A stretch of 64,000 nucleotides of DNA from Dactylis glomerata (taxonomy: Eukaryota > Streptophyta > Magnoliopsida > Poales > Poaceae): NCBI GenBank assembly GCA_007115705.1, contig QXEO01001565.1, positions 2,786,230-2,850,229 on the forward strand, read 5' to 3'. Of the stretch, positions 23,615 to 36,271 are shown piece after piece. The notes below the pieces were generated by a model. The model saw nothing but the letters and a program-made list of their open reading frames with translations. It was not told where the DNA came from and did not search any database. Within the stretch, counting starts at the first letter, position 1. The number at the start of each line of letters is the position of its first letter. The position numbers were made by a program, and so were the translations under genes.

Positions 23615-24430
23615 ATGGAAAACAAAGAGTTCTGTAGTCTTTTTCCTGAGTTTAGATATGAAGTGTTTGAAGAGAAAATTGAAAAACCTTTGGAGCTTAA
23701 TTCGCATGCTAATAGTGTTGTTAGTATGAATGCTTTAAACACCGTTGTTGCTAATGCTATAGAAAAGTCTAAGCTTGGGGAAGCTAGTTTTGTTAAGCAT
23801 GATATTTTTAGTTCCCCAGCTTTAGTGGAGAAAATTTGCTCTGATAATATTTTATCTCCCATATGTGATGTTCCTTCTTATGATGATATGTTGGATGAGT
23901 ATGCTTTGTGACATAGTAGTTCTCTAGCTTGTGATGATGAGTATAATATTTTTAGTTCACCTACTATTGAGGATAAAATTAGTTATGATTACAATATGCC
24001 TCCTATTTATGATGATTATGGTGATGAGAATAATTATTCTATTGAATTTGCTCCTACTACTATTGTTCCTGTGGTGAGTATTAATTCTTTTATGCATGTG
24101 GCTCATGATAGAGATGCTTTATGTGATAGTTATATTGTTAGTTCTATTCATGATGCTACTGAAAGTTATTATGAGAGAGGGAAACATGGTTTGATGGATC
24201 TCAACAATATTAAGTTTCCCCTCTTTATGTTGCGAATCTTGAAGTGGCACTTGTTTTATCTATCCATGCTTGCTACTATGTGCCTCGTTGATTTATTTTC
24301 TTACAAGATTCCTATGCATAGGAAGTGGTTCAGATATAAATGTCTTTCACATTTGCTTTTTGATGCTCTCTATTACTTTAAGTTCCTATATGGCGTCTTT
24401 GCCTTAAGCTCTCATATGGCGCTCACATGA
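23615..24430 (+). pseudogene. E4 ORF: internally deleted copy of the 836-aa gag-like ORF, one stop
   Basis: The start MENKEFCSLFPEFRYEVFEE and the C-terminal hydrophobic part match E6's ORF, but the sequence equivalent to 38202-39896 of E6 is missing. The junction falls in a shared ATGTT, and the loss is 1695 bp, a multiple of three, so the frame is preserved. The deletion removes the capsid domain, the zinc knuckle and the Lys-rich stretch. A TGA at 23909-23911 replaces the CGA of E6, a CpG transition, after which the same frame runs to 24430 (272 codons in all). It would encode only the N-terminal ~85 residues plus the C-terminal ~185 if the stop were absent. Confidence 0.88.
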
Positions 24431-27000
24431 GCATCTTTGCAAATTACTGCGCCTAGCTCAAAGGCGTTAAAGAAAAGCACTCTTGGGAGATAACCCAATG
24501 TTTTCTTTTCAGTACTTTTTCTTTTATTTGAGTCTTGGAAGTCATTACTACTGTAATGACCGCTCCTTATCTTGTTTATTTCGTTTTTGTGCCAAGAGAA
24601 GCCTCTAATTTGAGTGAGGTAAAGATTTGGGGATGTTGCTGTCCTGAAACTATTTTCGGTGCTGCACCGTAAAAATTCGTGAAAATTCTCTGTTTATCGT
24701 TTGGACCTGCGATTTTTTGTGCATATGCCCCAGGTTATATCCAAACTTTTCTTAGTTGAACACTTTTTGATTTGGGCAACAGAAAATCCCTCAAAAATTC
24801 GACCTTTGTCAGCTGTTCAGTTTTGACAGATTTCTGCCAATATTTGTGTTTGCCACTTTATCGCTTTCTTTTGAGTTCTTTTGATCATGGAACTTTTTGG
24901 GGAGTTGCTACAGTAGTATTTGCTATATAAGTGGTGGTTTTGAGTTGAAACCTGAAGCTAAAAGAGGTTGAATATATTTTATGCTTACACTAATGTTGCT
25001 AATAGAATTGTGTTTAGTTTTGTATGAAGAAAGTTTTCAAGTGTAGGGATTGGAGAATGATGAGATCAGATGAAGAATGGACAAAAGCTCAAGCTTGGGG
25101 ATGCCCATGCATCACCCCAAGAAATATCCAAGAAGTACAAGCGTTAAAGCTTGGGGATGCCCCGAGGCACCCCTTCTTCATCGGCAAAAATCAGGTCACC
25201 TTTCAAAACACTATATTTTTATTGCTTCATGCACTATGTGTTTTTCTTGGAGCGTCAGTTGTTTTAGTTTTCTTAGTTGGTTTAGTTTGTTTGCTGCAAT
25301 AAATGGTTAGATCACATCATGTTATTTTGGAGGAGATGAACTCGCTTTTCATTTGCCAAGAACACTCCATTTTTCACTCTTATCGTTCACCGAGTGTTCT
25401 TCTTTTTCTGCTACTGCTTTTGGTTTTCGTTTTCGCCTTGATTTACATTCAGACCTTGTCATATCTCTTCATCAAGGTGTATTTTTGCCTCTGATCTTTA
25501 TTGGCTTTCATCAAAAGAGGTGTCTTAAATTTTTTCAAATGGTGTTAGAAAAGAGAAAAAGCTTTATGCAAAAAAGTGGTACAAGAATGAGCTTGTGTAG
25601 ACTGCGGCCTAGGCTTTTGCATGTCGTGCTTGATGTCATTTTGATAGTATGCTTAGTGGTTTTGCTGTAGCATGACTTGTCTCAAATAATTGAGATTGCT
25701 TAATGAGCCTTTGAAAAAATCATGCGTTGTTTTTATTGTATGGAAGCATTATTTTGGTTTTCTCCTTGATGCTTTATTTGGGTTGACTTGGCGCATGCTC
25801 ACACATGTTAGACTCTTACAAAGTCGCCAATAGCCTTCATGATCATTTAGTTTTTGACTTTTGATGCCATCGTATGCTTCTTTTAATGTCGCTTTGTCGC
25901 TTTGCATGATTATGGCCATTATTGCTCTCTTAGTTGGTCGCTCCCAGTCTTTTGCTAGCCCTCGCCTTGTACTGAGTATGAGCTCTACTCGTGCATCCAA
26001 CTCCTAAAAGCCAAAGTTTTCCAAAGTGTCCACTATAAATTCCTATGCATGGTATTTGTAAGCCATTCCAAGTAAATTTTCGTGTGCTACCTTTCAAAAA
26101 CCTTCAAAACACTTCTCGTTTTGTGACACTGTTTTCAGCTCATGGGGACGTAGTGGTCGGATTTGCTATCTTCCATATTGCTTATTCCAAAAAGAAAAAA
26201 AAAGAAAAAAAAAAGAAAGAAAAAGGCACTCCTCCATGGTATGTGAATGTTGGTGGGCACCCGATGGAATCGGTTAGCCATGGTTTGTGAAAGGAAAAAA
26301 GGTGGGGAGGAGTGCCAAGTTTATAAAAAGAGCACAAAAGTGCCAATCTCTCTCTCAAAAACTTGCTTCATTTTTATATGGAAGATAGTAAGAACCCCAT
26401 TGCCAGTCGTTGACAAAGACAACCACCTCTCAAAATCAAGTTTTATCTCTCTGTTTTACAAATGAAAAGCTCTAGCACATGTTTAAATCACTGCTTCCCT
26501 CTGCGAAGGGCCTTTCTTTTACTTTTATGTTGAGTCACCACCTTCTTTCTTTATGCACCATTAAGAGAGCATAGTTGTCATTCTTAGTGTGATATGCATT
26601 GTCCCAAAGTTCATTGATTGACTCATATTGTTGGTTTCACTTGTTCTTAAATTATTTGTATCTAGTCGCCCTCTTAAACTTTGAGGTGTCCTATGCATTT
26701 ATGTTTTGCTCTCTTTGAAGGACAAGCTGAAAACCTTTTGTATGTTTTCCCTTATGATTTGAACACACATTTGACTTTTCATTGTTTCATTACCATGATC
26801 TTTTGTTTGTGTTCATCTACATGTTTACAATATGGTTGCTAAGTTCTTATTGTCAAGATTATATCTTTCATGCCCATGTTTAAAGTTCTTATGATCCCAG
26901 CTCACAATGCTTACATATATGATCAAGATTGTGTAGGTGCATGTCACCTCAAAAATTATTCTTTTGTTATCACTTACCTACTCGAGGATGAGCAGGAGTT
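24431..27000 (+). other. E4 noncoding 3' chassis
   Basis: Same 2.6 kb region as in E1. It contains the post-ORF hairpin (~24450-24470), AAGCTTGGGGATGC repeats at 25091-25104 and 25147-25160, and an A/G tract near 26190-26225. Confidence 0.8.
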
Positions 27001-27014
27001 AAGCTTGGGGATGT
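27001..27014 (+). other. E4 polypurine tract
   Basis: AAGCTTGGGGATGT next to the 3' LTR. Confidence 0.8.
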
Positions 27015-28640
27015 TGATACGTTGCAAACGTATCTATAATTTTTGATGCTCCATGCTTGTTTTACACCAATTGCTATATGTTTTGTCTACACTTTGTGAT
27101 ACTTTTATGATTTATTTGGACTAACTTACTAATAGTTGCAAAAGTGCACAATGTTCTTGTTTTACACTTTGATGTGTAGGAATTACCAAGAATACAAGTG
27201 GAAACCTTATTGGAGTCAAATTGGGACTTTCCAGAAATCTGTACCAGAACTTTTTTCGAAGATGGTCACGTTACGGGTCGAAGACGGCGTCAAACGGAAA
27301 ACTCTTCAAATACAAAGTTGTAGGGAATTTCACGGCGAACGTTCTGGACATAAAATTCACCTAATTCCGAGTCCGGACGGCCGAGATACGCCCGCTCCTT
27401 TGCAGACCAGGCCTGGGCCGCGCGAGCCCCGTGTGAGGACGCCTGGCTCCACCCCTCACGACGCCCCTTCGCCTATATAAAGCCTCAGGACGGAAAACCC
27501 TAAAGGAGTCGGCAATTTTCCAGAAGCAGTTCCGCAGCTCCGCCACCACCGTCGACGAATTTCGGGGGACAGAAGTCTCTGTTCCGGCACCCTGCCGGGA
27601 CGGGGAAGTGCCCCCGGAGCCATCTCCATCGGTCCCCATCGCCGTCTCCGCCGTCTCCATCGACCTCACCGCCATCTCCATCAACCTTGCTGTCTCCTAT
27701 GATGAGGAGGGAGTAGTTCATCCCCGGGGCTGAGGGCTCTACCGGTAGCTATGTGGTTCACCTCTCTCTCCCATGATGTGATCTTTATGTGATCGTGAGC
27801 TTTGTATCATGTTGAACAAGTACATGTTATTATTCAGATATTTTGTGTACTCTAGCAATGTTATTAAAGTAATATATTCCTCCTGCTATGGTGTAACGGT
27901 GACAGTGCGTGCATCATGGTGGTACTTGGTTTAGGCTATGATTGTGATCTCTTGTGGATTATGAGAATAATTATTGCTATGATAGTTTGAGTGATCTATT
28001 CCTCCTTTCATGGTGTAATGTTGACAGTGTGTGCACCGTGTTAGTACTTGGTTTAAGTTGCAATGATTTCTATCTTGAGTTGTGATCTGATTTGGGTATT
28101 GCTATGAGTGGTGTTTGTCAAGTACTTGATGAACTTTAAGGGGTGCTTCTGTAGCCACTACACAATGATTAGTGTTATTCAATAGGAGAGTAATTCAGAG
28201 TACCTTAGCAAAGAGAAGTTACTTGTTCATTCATGTTATATTGTTGGGAGTGTGTCCACTAGTGAAAGTATGATCCCTAGGCCTTGTTTCCAAGCATTGC
28301 ATACCGTTTACTTGCTGTTTTATTACTTGTTTGCTCGCAGCGATATTTATTTCACATCACGTTTGCTACTTATAATCATCTATACCACTTGTATTTTACT
28401 ATCTCTTCGCCGAACTAGTGCACCTATACATCTGACAAGTGTATTGGGTGTGTTGGGGACACAAGAGACTTTCTGTATCGTAATTGCAGGGTTGCTTGAT
28501 AGGGATAGCTTTGACCTCTAACCTCCCTGAGTTCGATAAACCTTGGGTGATCCACTTAAGGGAAACTTGCTGCTGTTCTACAAACCTCTGCACTTGGAGG
28601 CCCAACAAGTGTCTACAAGAATAGAAGTGCGTAGACATCA
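27015..28640 (+). repeat. E4 3' LTR (1626 bp)
   Basis: Same length and termini as the 5' copy. Confidence 0.95.
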
Positions 28641-28645
28641 CAAAC

Positions 28646-29529
28646 CTCCCACAAGTCAGCAAGGGAACAATGGAGCTCTTCAAGGTCAAGACCAGCCAAA
28701 TCAGGAACACAATGACGATGAAGGATACGTTCCATCTAAGGGACACATCATAGCAATGATACAACCCGTGCGCAAGTCGAACAAAGAAGAAAAGAGTATT
28801 ACTCGACAAGTCAACCTAGCAGTCATCTCACCTCCAGCCACAACGGAATATTTACATTGGTTAGAACAACCAATCGAGTTTAGCAGAGAAGACCACCCTA
28901 TAACAGTACCTCGGCCAGGAAACATGCCTTTGGTACTCAAAGCTCAAATCGGCGCATACGATGTCGACAGAATATTTATGGATGCAGGAAGTGGAATCAA
29001 TCTGATATATGCGAAAACACTCAAAGCAATGCATATATCACTAGAGTTCCTGAAGCCAACAGATTGTTCCTTCCATGGGATCGTACCAGGAAGTGCTAAT
29101 TATCCACTAGATCGAATAGCACTCAACGTTTGCTTCGGCAATCAGCAAAACTACAGAAGAGAAAAGCTAGACTTTGAAGTCATGGACTGGCCATTTCAGT
29201 ATCATGCGATCCTCGGATGATCCGCATTTTTGCGATTCATGGCAGTGCCTCACTATACATATCTGGTAGTCAAAATGCCAGGACCAAGAGGAATAATTAC
29301 AATAAAAGGAAGTTTTGAAGTCTCAGATCTCTGCGACAGGGAGTTCCACAAGATGGCGCAAAACTTTGGCATGACAGCCAACTATGCAGAGAAGGCGAAA
29401 AGCACGACTACAGAAGGCGTCAAGCTACTCGAAGGACGCGCTGCGGAGCCCGAGATGAAGAAACCACGAGTAGGAGCATCAGGAGAAGACAAAGATACAG
29501 GAGAAGAAGAGAATGCCATGACGGCATAA
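28646..29529 (+). pseudogene. E3 gag tail and aspartic protease, one stop codon
   Basis: Continues the E3 gag frame after E4. The retropepsin active site reads FMDAGSGINLIYAKTL, a D-A-G variant common in grass Tat elements, followed by SFHGIVPGSANYPLDRIALN and FEVMDWPFQYHAILG. A TGA at 29218-29220 interrupts the usual ILGR continuation (CGA to TGA transition), after which the frame continues with FMAVPHYTYLVVKMPGP to 29529. The protease would cleave the gag polyprotein. Reverse transcriptase should follow here in an autonomous element but does not; the sequence passes directly to antisense ORFs. Confidence 0.88.
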
Positions 29530-29817
29530 ACATCAAGAACAACAAAGTAGAGTAGAAGAATAAGGCTGTAAAAGCCACGAGTTATACCAGGGGCAATGCC
29601 CTCTAGATCCAAAACACAGGTCATAGGCCGGATCTCTTGGGTCACCCCATGTATCTTACATTACAAGTATAATAAAGACAAAACGTTCCTCATATTTGAG
29701 TTTACGAGTCTTTCAAAGGGAAAATGCAGCAAATGCACGAATCGTACAAAAACGCTCTGAGAATAAATTTCAGACATACAGTCGTGAAATGAGAAACTCT
29801 CGCGTTCCACATAAGTA

Positions 29818-30680
29818 TTACAACATCGGGTTGTCAGAATCGTCTACACCTAAAGGGTCTAAGTAGTGATACTCATAGAAAAACGCGGCATCTTCTTGCA
29901 ACAGCCTGGCTATAATTCGTCGGGCAGGCTGCAAGGTACTCTCCAAGTGTACTCAAAGGCTAGCTCCACCTGGAGGATAGCTCAGCGACATAGAACTATA
30001 ATTGAGTCTTGGCTGCCACTTGCGTATCCACCCAAGAGTAAAATTGGCACCTGCCACTAAGTTCAGTTCTATCAATCGATGAATTCGCTAGCTGGATCTA
30101 AAAGTATCAAGAAGCAGTGGGAAAGTTGCAGGCAGAGGATTGCGAGGAAGCATAACCGAGTGCATAGTTACGAGAGCTCTTCTGCAGCCATCCACTGCCT
30201 CGCCAATGTGCTGGGCGAGGTCCTGAAGCAATACAATAGCCTTCCGACATCGAGGATCGGACCACAAAGTTTCAACACCCGCGGACATTTTTTCCAGAGC
30301 TGCATTTCGTTTGGTGACCTGACAATCCTCAGCAGCGAAATCCAAGCAAGTACCTATGACGAGAAGGGATATCATAAAGACAGCAAGTGAAGCAAAAGGG
30401 AAAAAGATAAGTCGAAAGAAAACTTACATCGCAATATCTCGCAGGCTGACTCAATAATACCAAGGACAAAAGAATTGCATTCCTCATGATGCAAAATCTT
30501 CGCAGTCAAGCTTGACACCTTATCATCAAGAACAGACACCTGCTTTGTCAAACCACAAGCTTTGCTAGCTTTGCTCACAGCCATCTGTGCTTGGCATTTG
30601 GCCAAAGTCAGGCGAGCCTCAAGATCAGAAATCCTTGAAGAATACTCCGCGCATTGACTGCATCAACTAGGAGGCGACGA
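29818..30680 (-). pseudogene. E3 antisense ORF 2 (downstream)
   Basis: Minus-strand gene-like segment with at least two exons. The upstream exon encodes a helical stretch ending near CEILRC with donor GTAAGT after 30428; the downstream exon begins at 30353 (CLDFAAEDCQVTKRNAALEK) and runs to TAA at 29818-29820. Key stretches are AIVLLQDLAQHIGEAVDGCR, RIHRLIELNLVAGAN and LQPARRIIARLLQEDAAFF. Two in-frame stops are present (before RIHRL and after the GGASL stretch). Similar proteins are annotated as hypothetical in grass genomes and travel with Tat-type elements; their role is unknown. The 5' end is uncertain. Confidence 0.65.
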
Positions 30681-32100
30681 AATCATCAAGCCGAACGTGT
30701 GGGCAGAGGAAGGAGCAGGCCCACAAGTCAAAGGATCATTGGCGTACATCGACTGGAAGTCAAAAGAGAAGAAAGGAGACACATTTCAGAGAGACAGCAC
30801 AAACACTTCATAAAGAAGGAAACATATTTACATAAGTGCAAAGCCCTTTGACTAAGGTTCTCGGGTTGCACACGACTAAAGGTTTTTATATTCAAAAGGA
30901 TAAATGGAAAGCTACAAAGAAGCCGAGTCTACGCCACCTTAGCATTTTGCTCTGTGACAGAAGAAGGCATGACAAATTCCTCGCCAATAGTCGACGGAGG
31001 CGCAGGATCTTCCGCCATTGGAGGTGGCGCAGTAGATGCCGTGGAGGCTGCCGAAGGAGAAATAATTGCTGCCAGTGCAGGCGCCAACTTCTTCGCCTTC
31101 TCAAAGAAAGCCTTCATCTCATCGCGGGTGCGGCCATGGGGAGAGCTCACCTTCTCCCAGTCAAAGTCCGCACCATGTGTAAAAGAAAGTGCGATAGCAC
31201 CCTCAGCACCATGCTTTAGAGAAAGCCCCTTAAGCTAGAGGGTGGGGTCTTCAATTGTATCGAAGTCCTTGGCAAGCTTCTCCAAGTTGTCCTTCGGAAC
31301 CTCCGCCTTCTTCTTCGGCCACAACCCAACGAACAGCCGCGACAAAACGCGACTAACCAACTCAAAAGTCTCCTAGATAGATATCCAGTTTGCCTCGAGT
31401 AGGTTAACCGCGCTTAGCAGAGGATCATCGCCCGGTTGCAAAGACGACAAAGATACCCCGGTAAATCCTGCACAACAAAAGAGGACAAAGGAAAAAAAGG
31501 AAAGAAAATTATCAGCAAGTGTAACAACGCAATAGGAGTCAAAATAAAAGACAAGGCGAAGTGTTTACCTTCAGCAGTAGCAGACATCATGCGAAGACGC
31601 TCTGTCACGGCTTGCTCTCGCTGAGTATGATCCTTGTTGGCATCGGCCAAAGCTTGTTCAGCTTTCTTCACCTTGCCAAGCGCTGATTTCTGCGACTTCT
31701 CAGCGTTTGCTTTGGCAGCGGCCGCAACATCGTAGGCCTTCTGCGAGGCACTAAGCTTGGCCTCTAGCGACGCAATTCGGGCATTGGCTGTTGCTAGAGC
31801 AGCTACAGCAGAAGAAGAAAGGAAGTCAAATAAACAGCAAAAGATAAGCGTGGAGGAAAAGTCATGACTGGATATAGAACATACCTTCGGAAGCTTTCGC
31901 AACCTTTAGGTACTCAGCACATTCAGTGCCTAAGGCGACGAATCTCTTCAACAATGCCTGGGAGAAAGGGCATGTAAGAGCATAAGTGTATACAAGAAAA
32001 ATAAGTGAAAGAGAGTTACTCACATCATCGGGGGGACCGTAGATGCATGAGCTTCAAGAGAAATGACGGCTTCTTTTGCCTTCTTCGAGCGTTTGAGGCT

Positions 32101-33733
32101 TGATACGTCTCAAATGTATCTATAATTTTTGATGCTCTATGCTTGTTTTTACACCATTTGCCTATTGTTTCGTTACACTTAGTGGCATTTTTATGCATTT
32201 TCTGGAACTAACCTATTAACGAAGTGCCACAGTGCCAGTTCCCTGTTTTCTGCTATTTTTGTGTTCCAGAGTGATACACAGGAAATATTCTCGGAATTGG
32301 ACAAAACAAGTTCCTGAAGTCTTATTTTACCCGGAAGCTTCCAGAGATCCAAAGGAGAGTAGGAGGCGAGGGACCAGGGGCCCACACACAGGGGTGGCGC
32401 GGCCAGCCCCTGGCCCGCGCCACCACCGTGTGAGGCCGCCTGGCCCCTCCTCTGATGATGCCCCTTTGCCTATAAATACCCCCCGACGAGAAAAACCTAA
32501 GTACCCGATCAGTTTTCCAGAACACATCGCGATCCGCCGCCGCCGTCGACCCGAAGATCGGGAGGGTCCAGAAGCTCTTCCCGGCACCCTGCCGGAGAGG
32601 GGAATCGCCACCGGAGGTCTTCTTCATCGCCATGCTTGCCTCCGGAGCGATGAGTGAGTAGTCTACCTTGGACTATGGGTCCATAGCAGTAGCTAGATGG
32701 TTGTCTTCTCCACTATGTGCTTCATGTTTAGATCTCATGAGCTGCCATACATGATTGAGATCACCGTTATGTAATTCTACATGTTTGGTTTGTTGGGATC
32801 CGATGAATATTGGTGCTTATGATTAAGTTGCTGTACTGAATTATATCTTTTGTTATCTCTATGTTGTTTATAATCTTGCATACTCTTTGTTGTTAGTAGA
32901 TATCTTGGCCGAGTAGTTGCTAGTGACTCCAAGAGGGGGTATTTATGCTCGATAGTGGGTTCATGCCTCTATTTCACCTGGGGGAGTGACAGAAACCTCT
33001 AAGGTGGTAGATGTGCTGTTGCTACTAGGGAGAAAACAACATTCATATGCTCAAGGGCATATGCTTTGTTTACATTACACACTTTGCTTAATGCAATTAT
33101 CTGTTGTTCGCAACTTAATACTTCTAGGGTGTTCGGATTGATATCCCAGGAAGTGGATTATTAGTCATAGATGCAGTTGGATGGCGGTCTATGTATTTTG
33201 TTGTAATGCCCAGAGTAAATCTCATAGTGATCTTCTTGACATATCACGTTATCTTTATTCTATAAATTGCCCAACTGTAATTTGTTTACCTAGCATGTGT
33301 TATTTTATCTATGGAGAGACACCACTAGTGAACTGTGGACCCCGGTCCTATTTCCATCATATTGCTATCACCTATTTACTTTACTCGTACTGTTTACTTT
33401 ACTCGTACTGTTTACTTTACTCGCATACTATATTGTTTTCCACTCGATACGCTTATAACCTTTGTTTCAAGCAAACCGGTGAGATTGACAACCTCATCGC
33501 AAGTTAGGAACAAAGTATTTGTTTGTGTGTGTGCAGGTTCCGCGACACCTTCAGTCGTCATTGTCTCTCCTCTCCTGTTCGATAAACCTTGGTTTCTTAA
33601 ACTGAGGGAAAACTTGCTGCTACACTCATCATACCTTCCTCTTGGGTTTCCCAACGGGCTGGTTATCCACCACGCACAAGGACCGTCTGCTACACGCCAG
33701 CAGCCTCTTTTCTGGCGCCATCAACCAGTAGCA
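32101..33733 (+). repeat. E5 5' LTR (family A, 1633 bp)
   Basis: Starts TGATACGTCTC, ends CAGTAGCA. TATAAATA at 32471-32478 is the TATA box. A short ACTTTACTCGTACTGTTT duplication near 33375-33420 is shared with the 3' LTR. Confidence 0.95.
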
Positions 33734-33743
33734 GCTTATTTTC

Positions 33744-33760
33744 TGGCGCCGTTGCCGGGG
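33744..33760 (+). other. E5 primer binding site, tRNA-Asp
   Basis: Perfect match to the tRNA-Asp complement, 10 bases from the LTR. Confidence 0.85.
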
Positions 33761-33919
33761 AGGAAGAGAAGACTTCTGCGAGGGGAGTTCTTCGCACACA
33801 CATTCTTTACTTTGTTATTGTTTTGCTTTACTTTATTTATTTTACTTGCATAGCTTTTTATCAAAAACCCAAAAAATTTAGAATCCTTGGTAGTTGTTAT
33901 TTCTTTACTTTAGTTTATC

Positions 33920-34504
33920 ATGTTGATCCCTAAGTACGTTCTGGAGGACCTCTCAGTAGGTAGTGGTTTGATTATTGGAAAAAGTAACATTGAGGAGTTC
34001 TTTAATCATATTAGTATGCATAAGGAAGTTGAGGAAAAGCCTTTGGTTGAGTTAGCTCCTAGCTATGAAGTTGCTTCTGCTCATTTAGTTCACATGTTAG
34101 AAGCTAGGTTTGCTAGTCTTAATCCTTTTATGCAATATATGTTCCTTAAGCTTCATGAAATTGAGGATCCCGAAAAGAAGGCTTTTATCTTGGAAACTTT
34201 GCGCCTAGAATTTAGAGATGTTGCAATTGAGGCTAGGAAAGTTTTTAAGAAGTTTAATAAGCTTGGCTCGCCTGTTGAAATTGTTGGTACACCCAATGAA
34301 GAATCTAAGTTGCCAATACTTTGTAAGCTTATAGGAATTCATAATGCCTTGGTAGCTAATACTAGTTGGATTTGTCCTGAAAATATTTTTGATGAAAATA
34401 GTGTACCAAAGCGTGACTACAAGGGATATGCAAAACCTCAATTGGATAGTATTCATTTCTTTATTCCTATAGTGGATCCTGATCCCCCTTTCATTATTAC
34501 TTGA
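33920..34504 (+). CDS. E5 ORF: 194-aa protein of unknown family
   Basis: Open from ATG 33920 (MLIPKYVLEDLSVGSG) to TGA at 34502-34504. It is the homologue of the minus-strand E2 ORF at 15589-16182, with high similarity through ICPENIFDENSVPK and then a different, Pro-rich C-terminus (VDPDPPFIIT). No known domain is recognised. The start was chosen by homology with E2 and by the shared leader. Both copies are open although the host LTRs of E5 have diverged by about 2.4 percent by eye, which would be worth testing for constraint. Confidence 0.7.
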   Translation: MLIPKYVLEDLSVGSGLIIGKSNIEEFFNHISMHKEVEEKPLVELAPSYEVASAHLVHMLEARFASLNPFMQYMFLKLHEIEDPEKKAFILETLRLEFRDVAIEARKVFKKFNKLGSPVEIVGTPNEESKLPILCKLIGIHNALVANTSWICPENIFDENSVPKRDYKGYAKPQLDSIHFFIPIVDPDPPFIIT

Positions 34505-36266
34505 TTCGCAATTTTCTGCGCTAAAGGCGTTAAAAAAAAGCACTCTTGGGACATAACCCATTGTTTTATTTTCAGTACTTTTTCTTTTATTTGAGTCTTG
34601 GAAGTCATTACTACTGTAATGACCGCTCCTTATCTTGTTTATTTCGTTTTTGTGCCAAGAGAAGCCTCTAATTTGAGTGAGGTAAAGATTTGGGGATGTT
34701 GCTGTCCTGAAACTGTTTTCGGTGCTGCACCGTAAAAATTCGTGAAAATTCTCTGTTTATCTTTTGGACCTGCGATTTCTTGTGCATATGCCCCAGGTTA
34801 TATCCAAACTTTTCTTAGTTGAACACTTTTTGATTTCAGCAACAGAAAATCCCTCAAAAATTCGACCTTTGTCAGCTATTCAGTTTTGACAAATTTCTGC
34901 CAATATTTGTGTTTGCCACTTTATCGCTTTCTTTTGAGTTCTTTTGATCACGGAACTTTTGGGGAGGTTGCTACAGTAGTATATGCTATATATGTGGTGG
35001 TTTTGAGTTGAAACCTGAAGCAAATAGAAGATTGATTATATGTTATGCTTGCACTAATGTTGCTAATAGAATTGTGTTTAGTTTTGTATGAAGGAAGTTT
35101 TCAAGTGTAGGGATTGGAGAATGATGAGATGAGTTGAAGAATGGACAAAAGCTCAAGCTTGGGGATGCCCATGCATCACCCCAAGAAATATCCAAGAAGT
35201 ACAAGCGTCAAAACTTGGGGATGCCCCCGAGGCACCCCTTCTTCATCGGCAAAAATCAGGTCACCTTTCAAAACACTATATTTTTATTGCTTCATGCACT
35301 ATGTGTTTTTCTTGGAGCGTCAGTTGTTTTAGTTTTCTTAGTTGGTTTAGTTTGTTTGTTTGCTGCAATAAATGGTTGGACCCCAACAAATTTTCTTTTG
35401 GAGAAGTTGCTTGTTTTCATTTGCAAAGAACGCTCAGTTTTTCACTCTTATCGTTCATCGATGCGTTCTTCTTTTTCTGCTACTGCTTTTGGTTTTCATT
35501 TTTGCCTTGATTTGCATTCAGATCTTGTCATATCTTTTCATCAAGGTGTATTTTTTCCTCTGATCTTTATTGGTTTTTCATCAAAAGAGGTGTTTATAAA
35601 AATTTCAAATGGTGTTGGAAAAGAGAAAAAGCTTTGTGCAAAATAGTGGTACAAGAAGGAGCTTGTGTAAACTGCGGCTTAGGCTTTTTCATGTCATGCT
35701 TGATGTCTTTTTGATAGTATGCTTAGTGGTTTTGCTGTAGCATGACTTGTCTCAAATAACTGAGATTGCTTAATGAGCCTTTGAAAAAATCATGCGTTGT
35801 TTTTATTGTATGGAAGCATTATTTTGGTTTTCTCCTTGATGCTTTATTTGGGTTGACTTGGCGCATGCTCACACATGTTAGACTCTTACAAAGTCGCCAA
35901 TAGCCTTCATGATCATTTAGTTTTTGACTTATGATGCCATCTTATGCTTCTTTTAATATCGCTTTATCGCTTTGCATGATTATGGCCATTATTGCTCTCT
36001 TAGTTGGTCGCTCCCAGTCTTTTGCTAGCCCTCACCTTGTACTGAGTATGAGCTCTACTCGTGCATCCAACTCCTAAAAAGCCAAAGTTTTCCAAAGTGT
36101 CCACCATACATACCTACTAGCATTTGCTATTCCAAGTAAATTTGACTTGCTTTTATTTTCTCTTCAAATTAAACTCTCACCAGTGTTATGCGAAATTCGG
36201 TCAGTAAAGCTCTCATGAACCGGAAGGCACACTTTACTTTTTCCTGTTCTTAAAAATTTGACATTG
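34505..36266 (+). other. E5 noncoding chassis, left part
   Basis: Matches the common chassis up to ~36100, with AAGCTTGGGGATGC-type repeats at 35155-35168 and 35211-35224 (one G to A). The post-ORF hairpin has lost 8 bases of its loop and stem here. From ~36100 to 36266 the sequence differs from the other elements. Confidence 0.75.
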
Positions 36267-36271
36267 TGGTC

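Larger units (their letters stand above)
21849..28640 (+). mobile_element. E4: young non-autonomous element in E3 gag
   Basis: LTRs at 21849-23474 and 27015-28640 are both 1626 bp, with about 12 differences by eye. Target duplication CAAAC lies at 21844-21848 and 28641-28645. The interior has the tRNA-Asp PBS, a shortened copy of the E6 ORF, the shared chassis and the polypurine tract. The U3 starts TGATACGTTGCAAACG and differs from that of E6, while U5 matches E6. Confidence 0.95.

Noticed and set aside
33370..33425. Direct repeats that might suggest a CRISPR-like or regulatory array in the E5 LTR.
   Set aside because: Only two to three copies of an 18-bp unit, also in the 3' LTR; a simple slippage duplication in a plant LTR.
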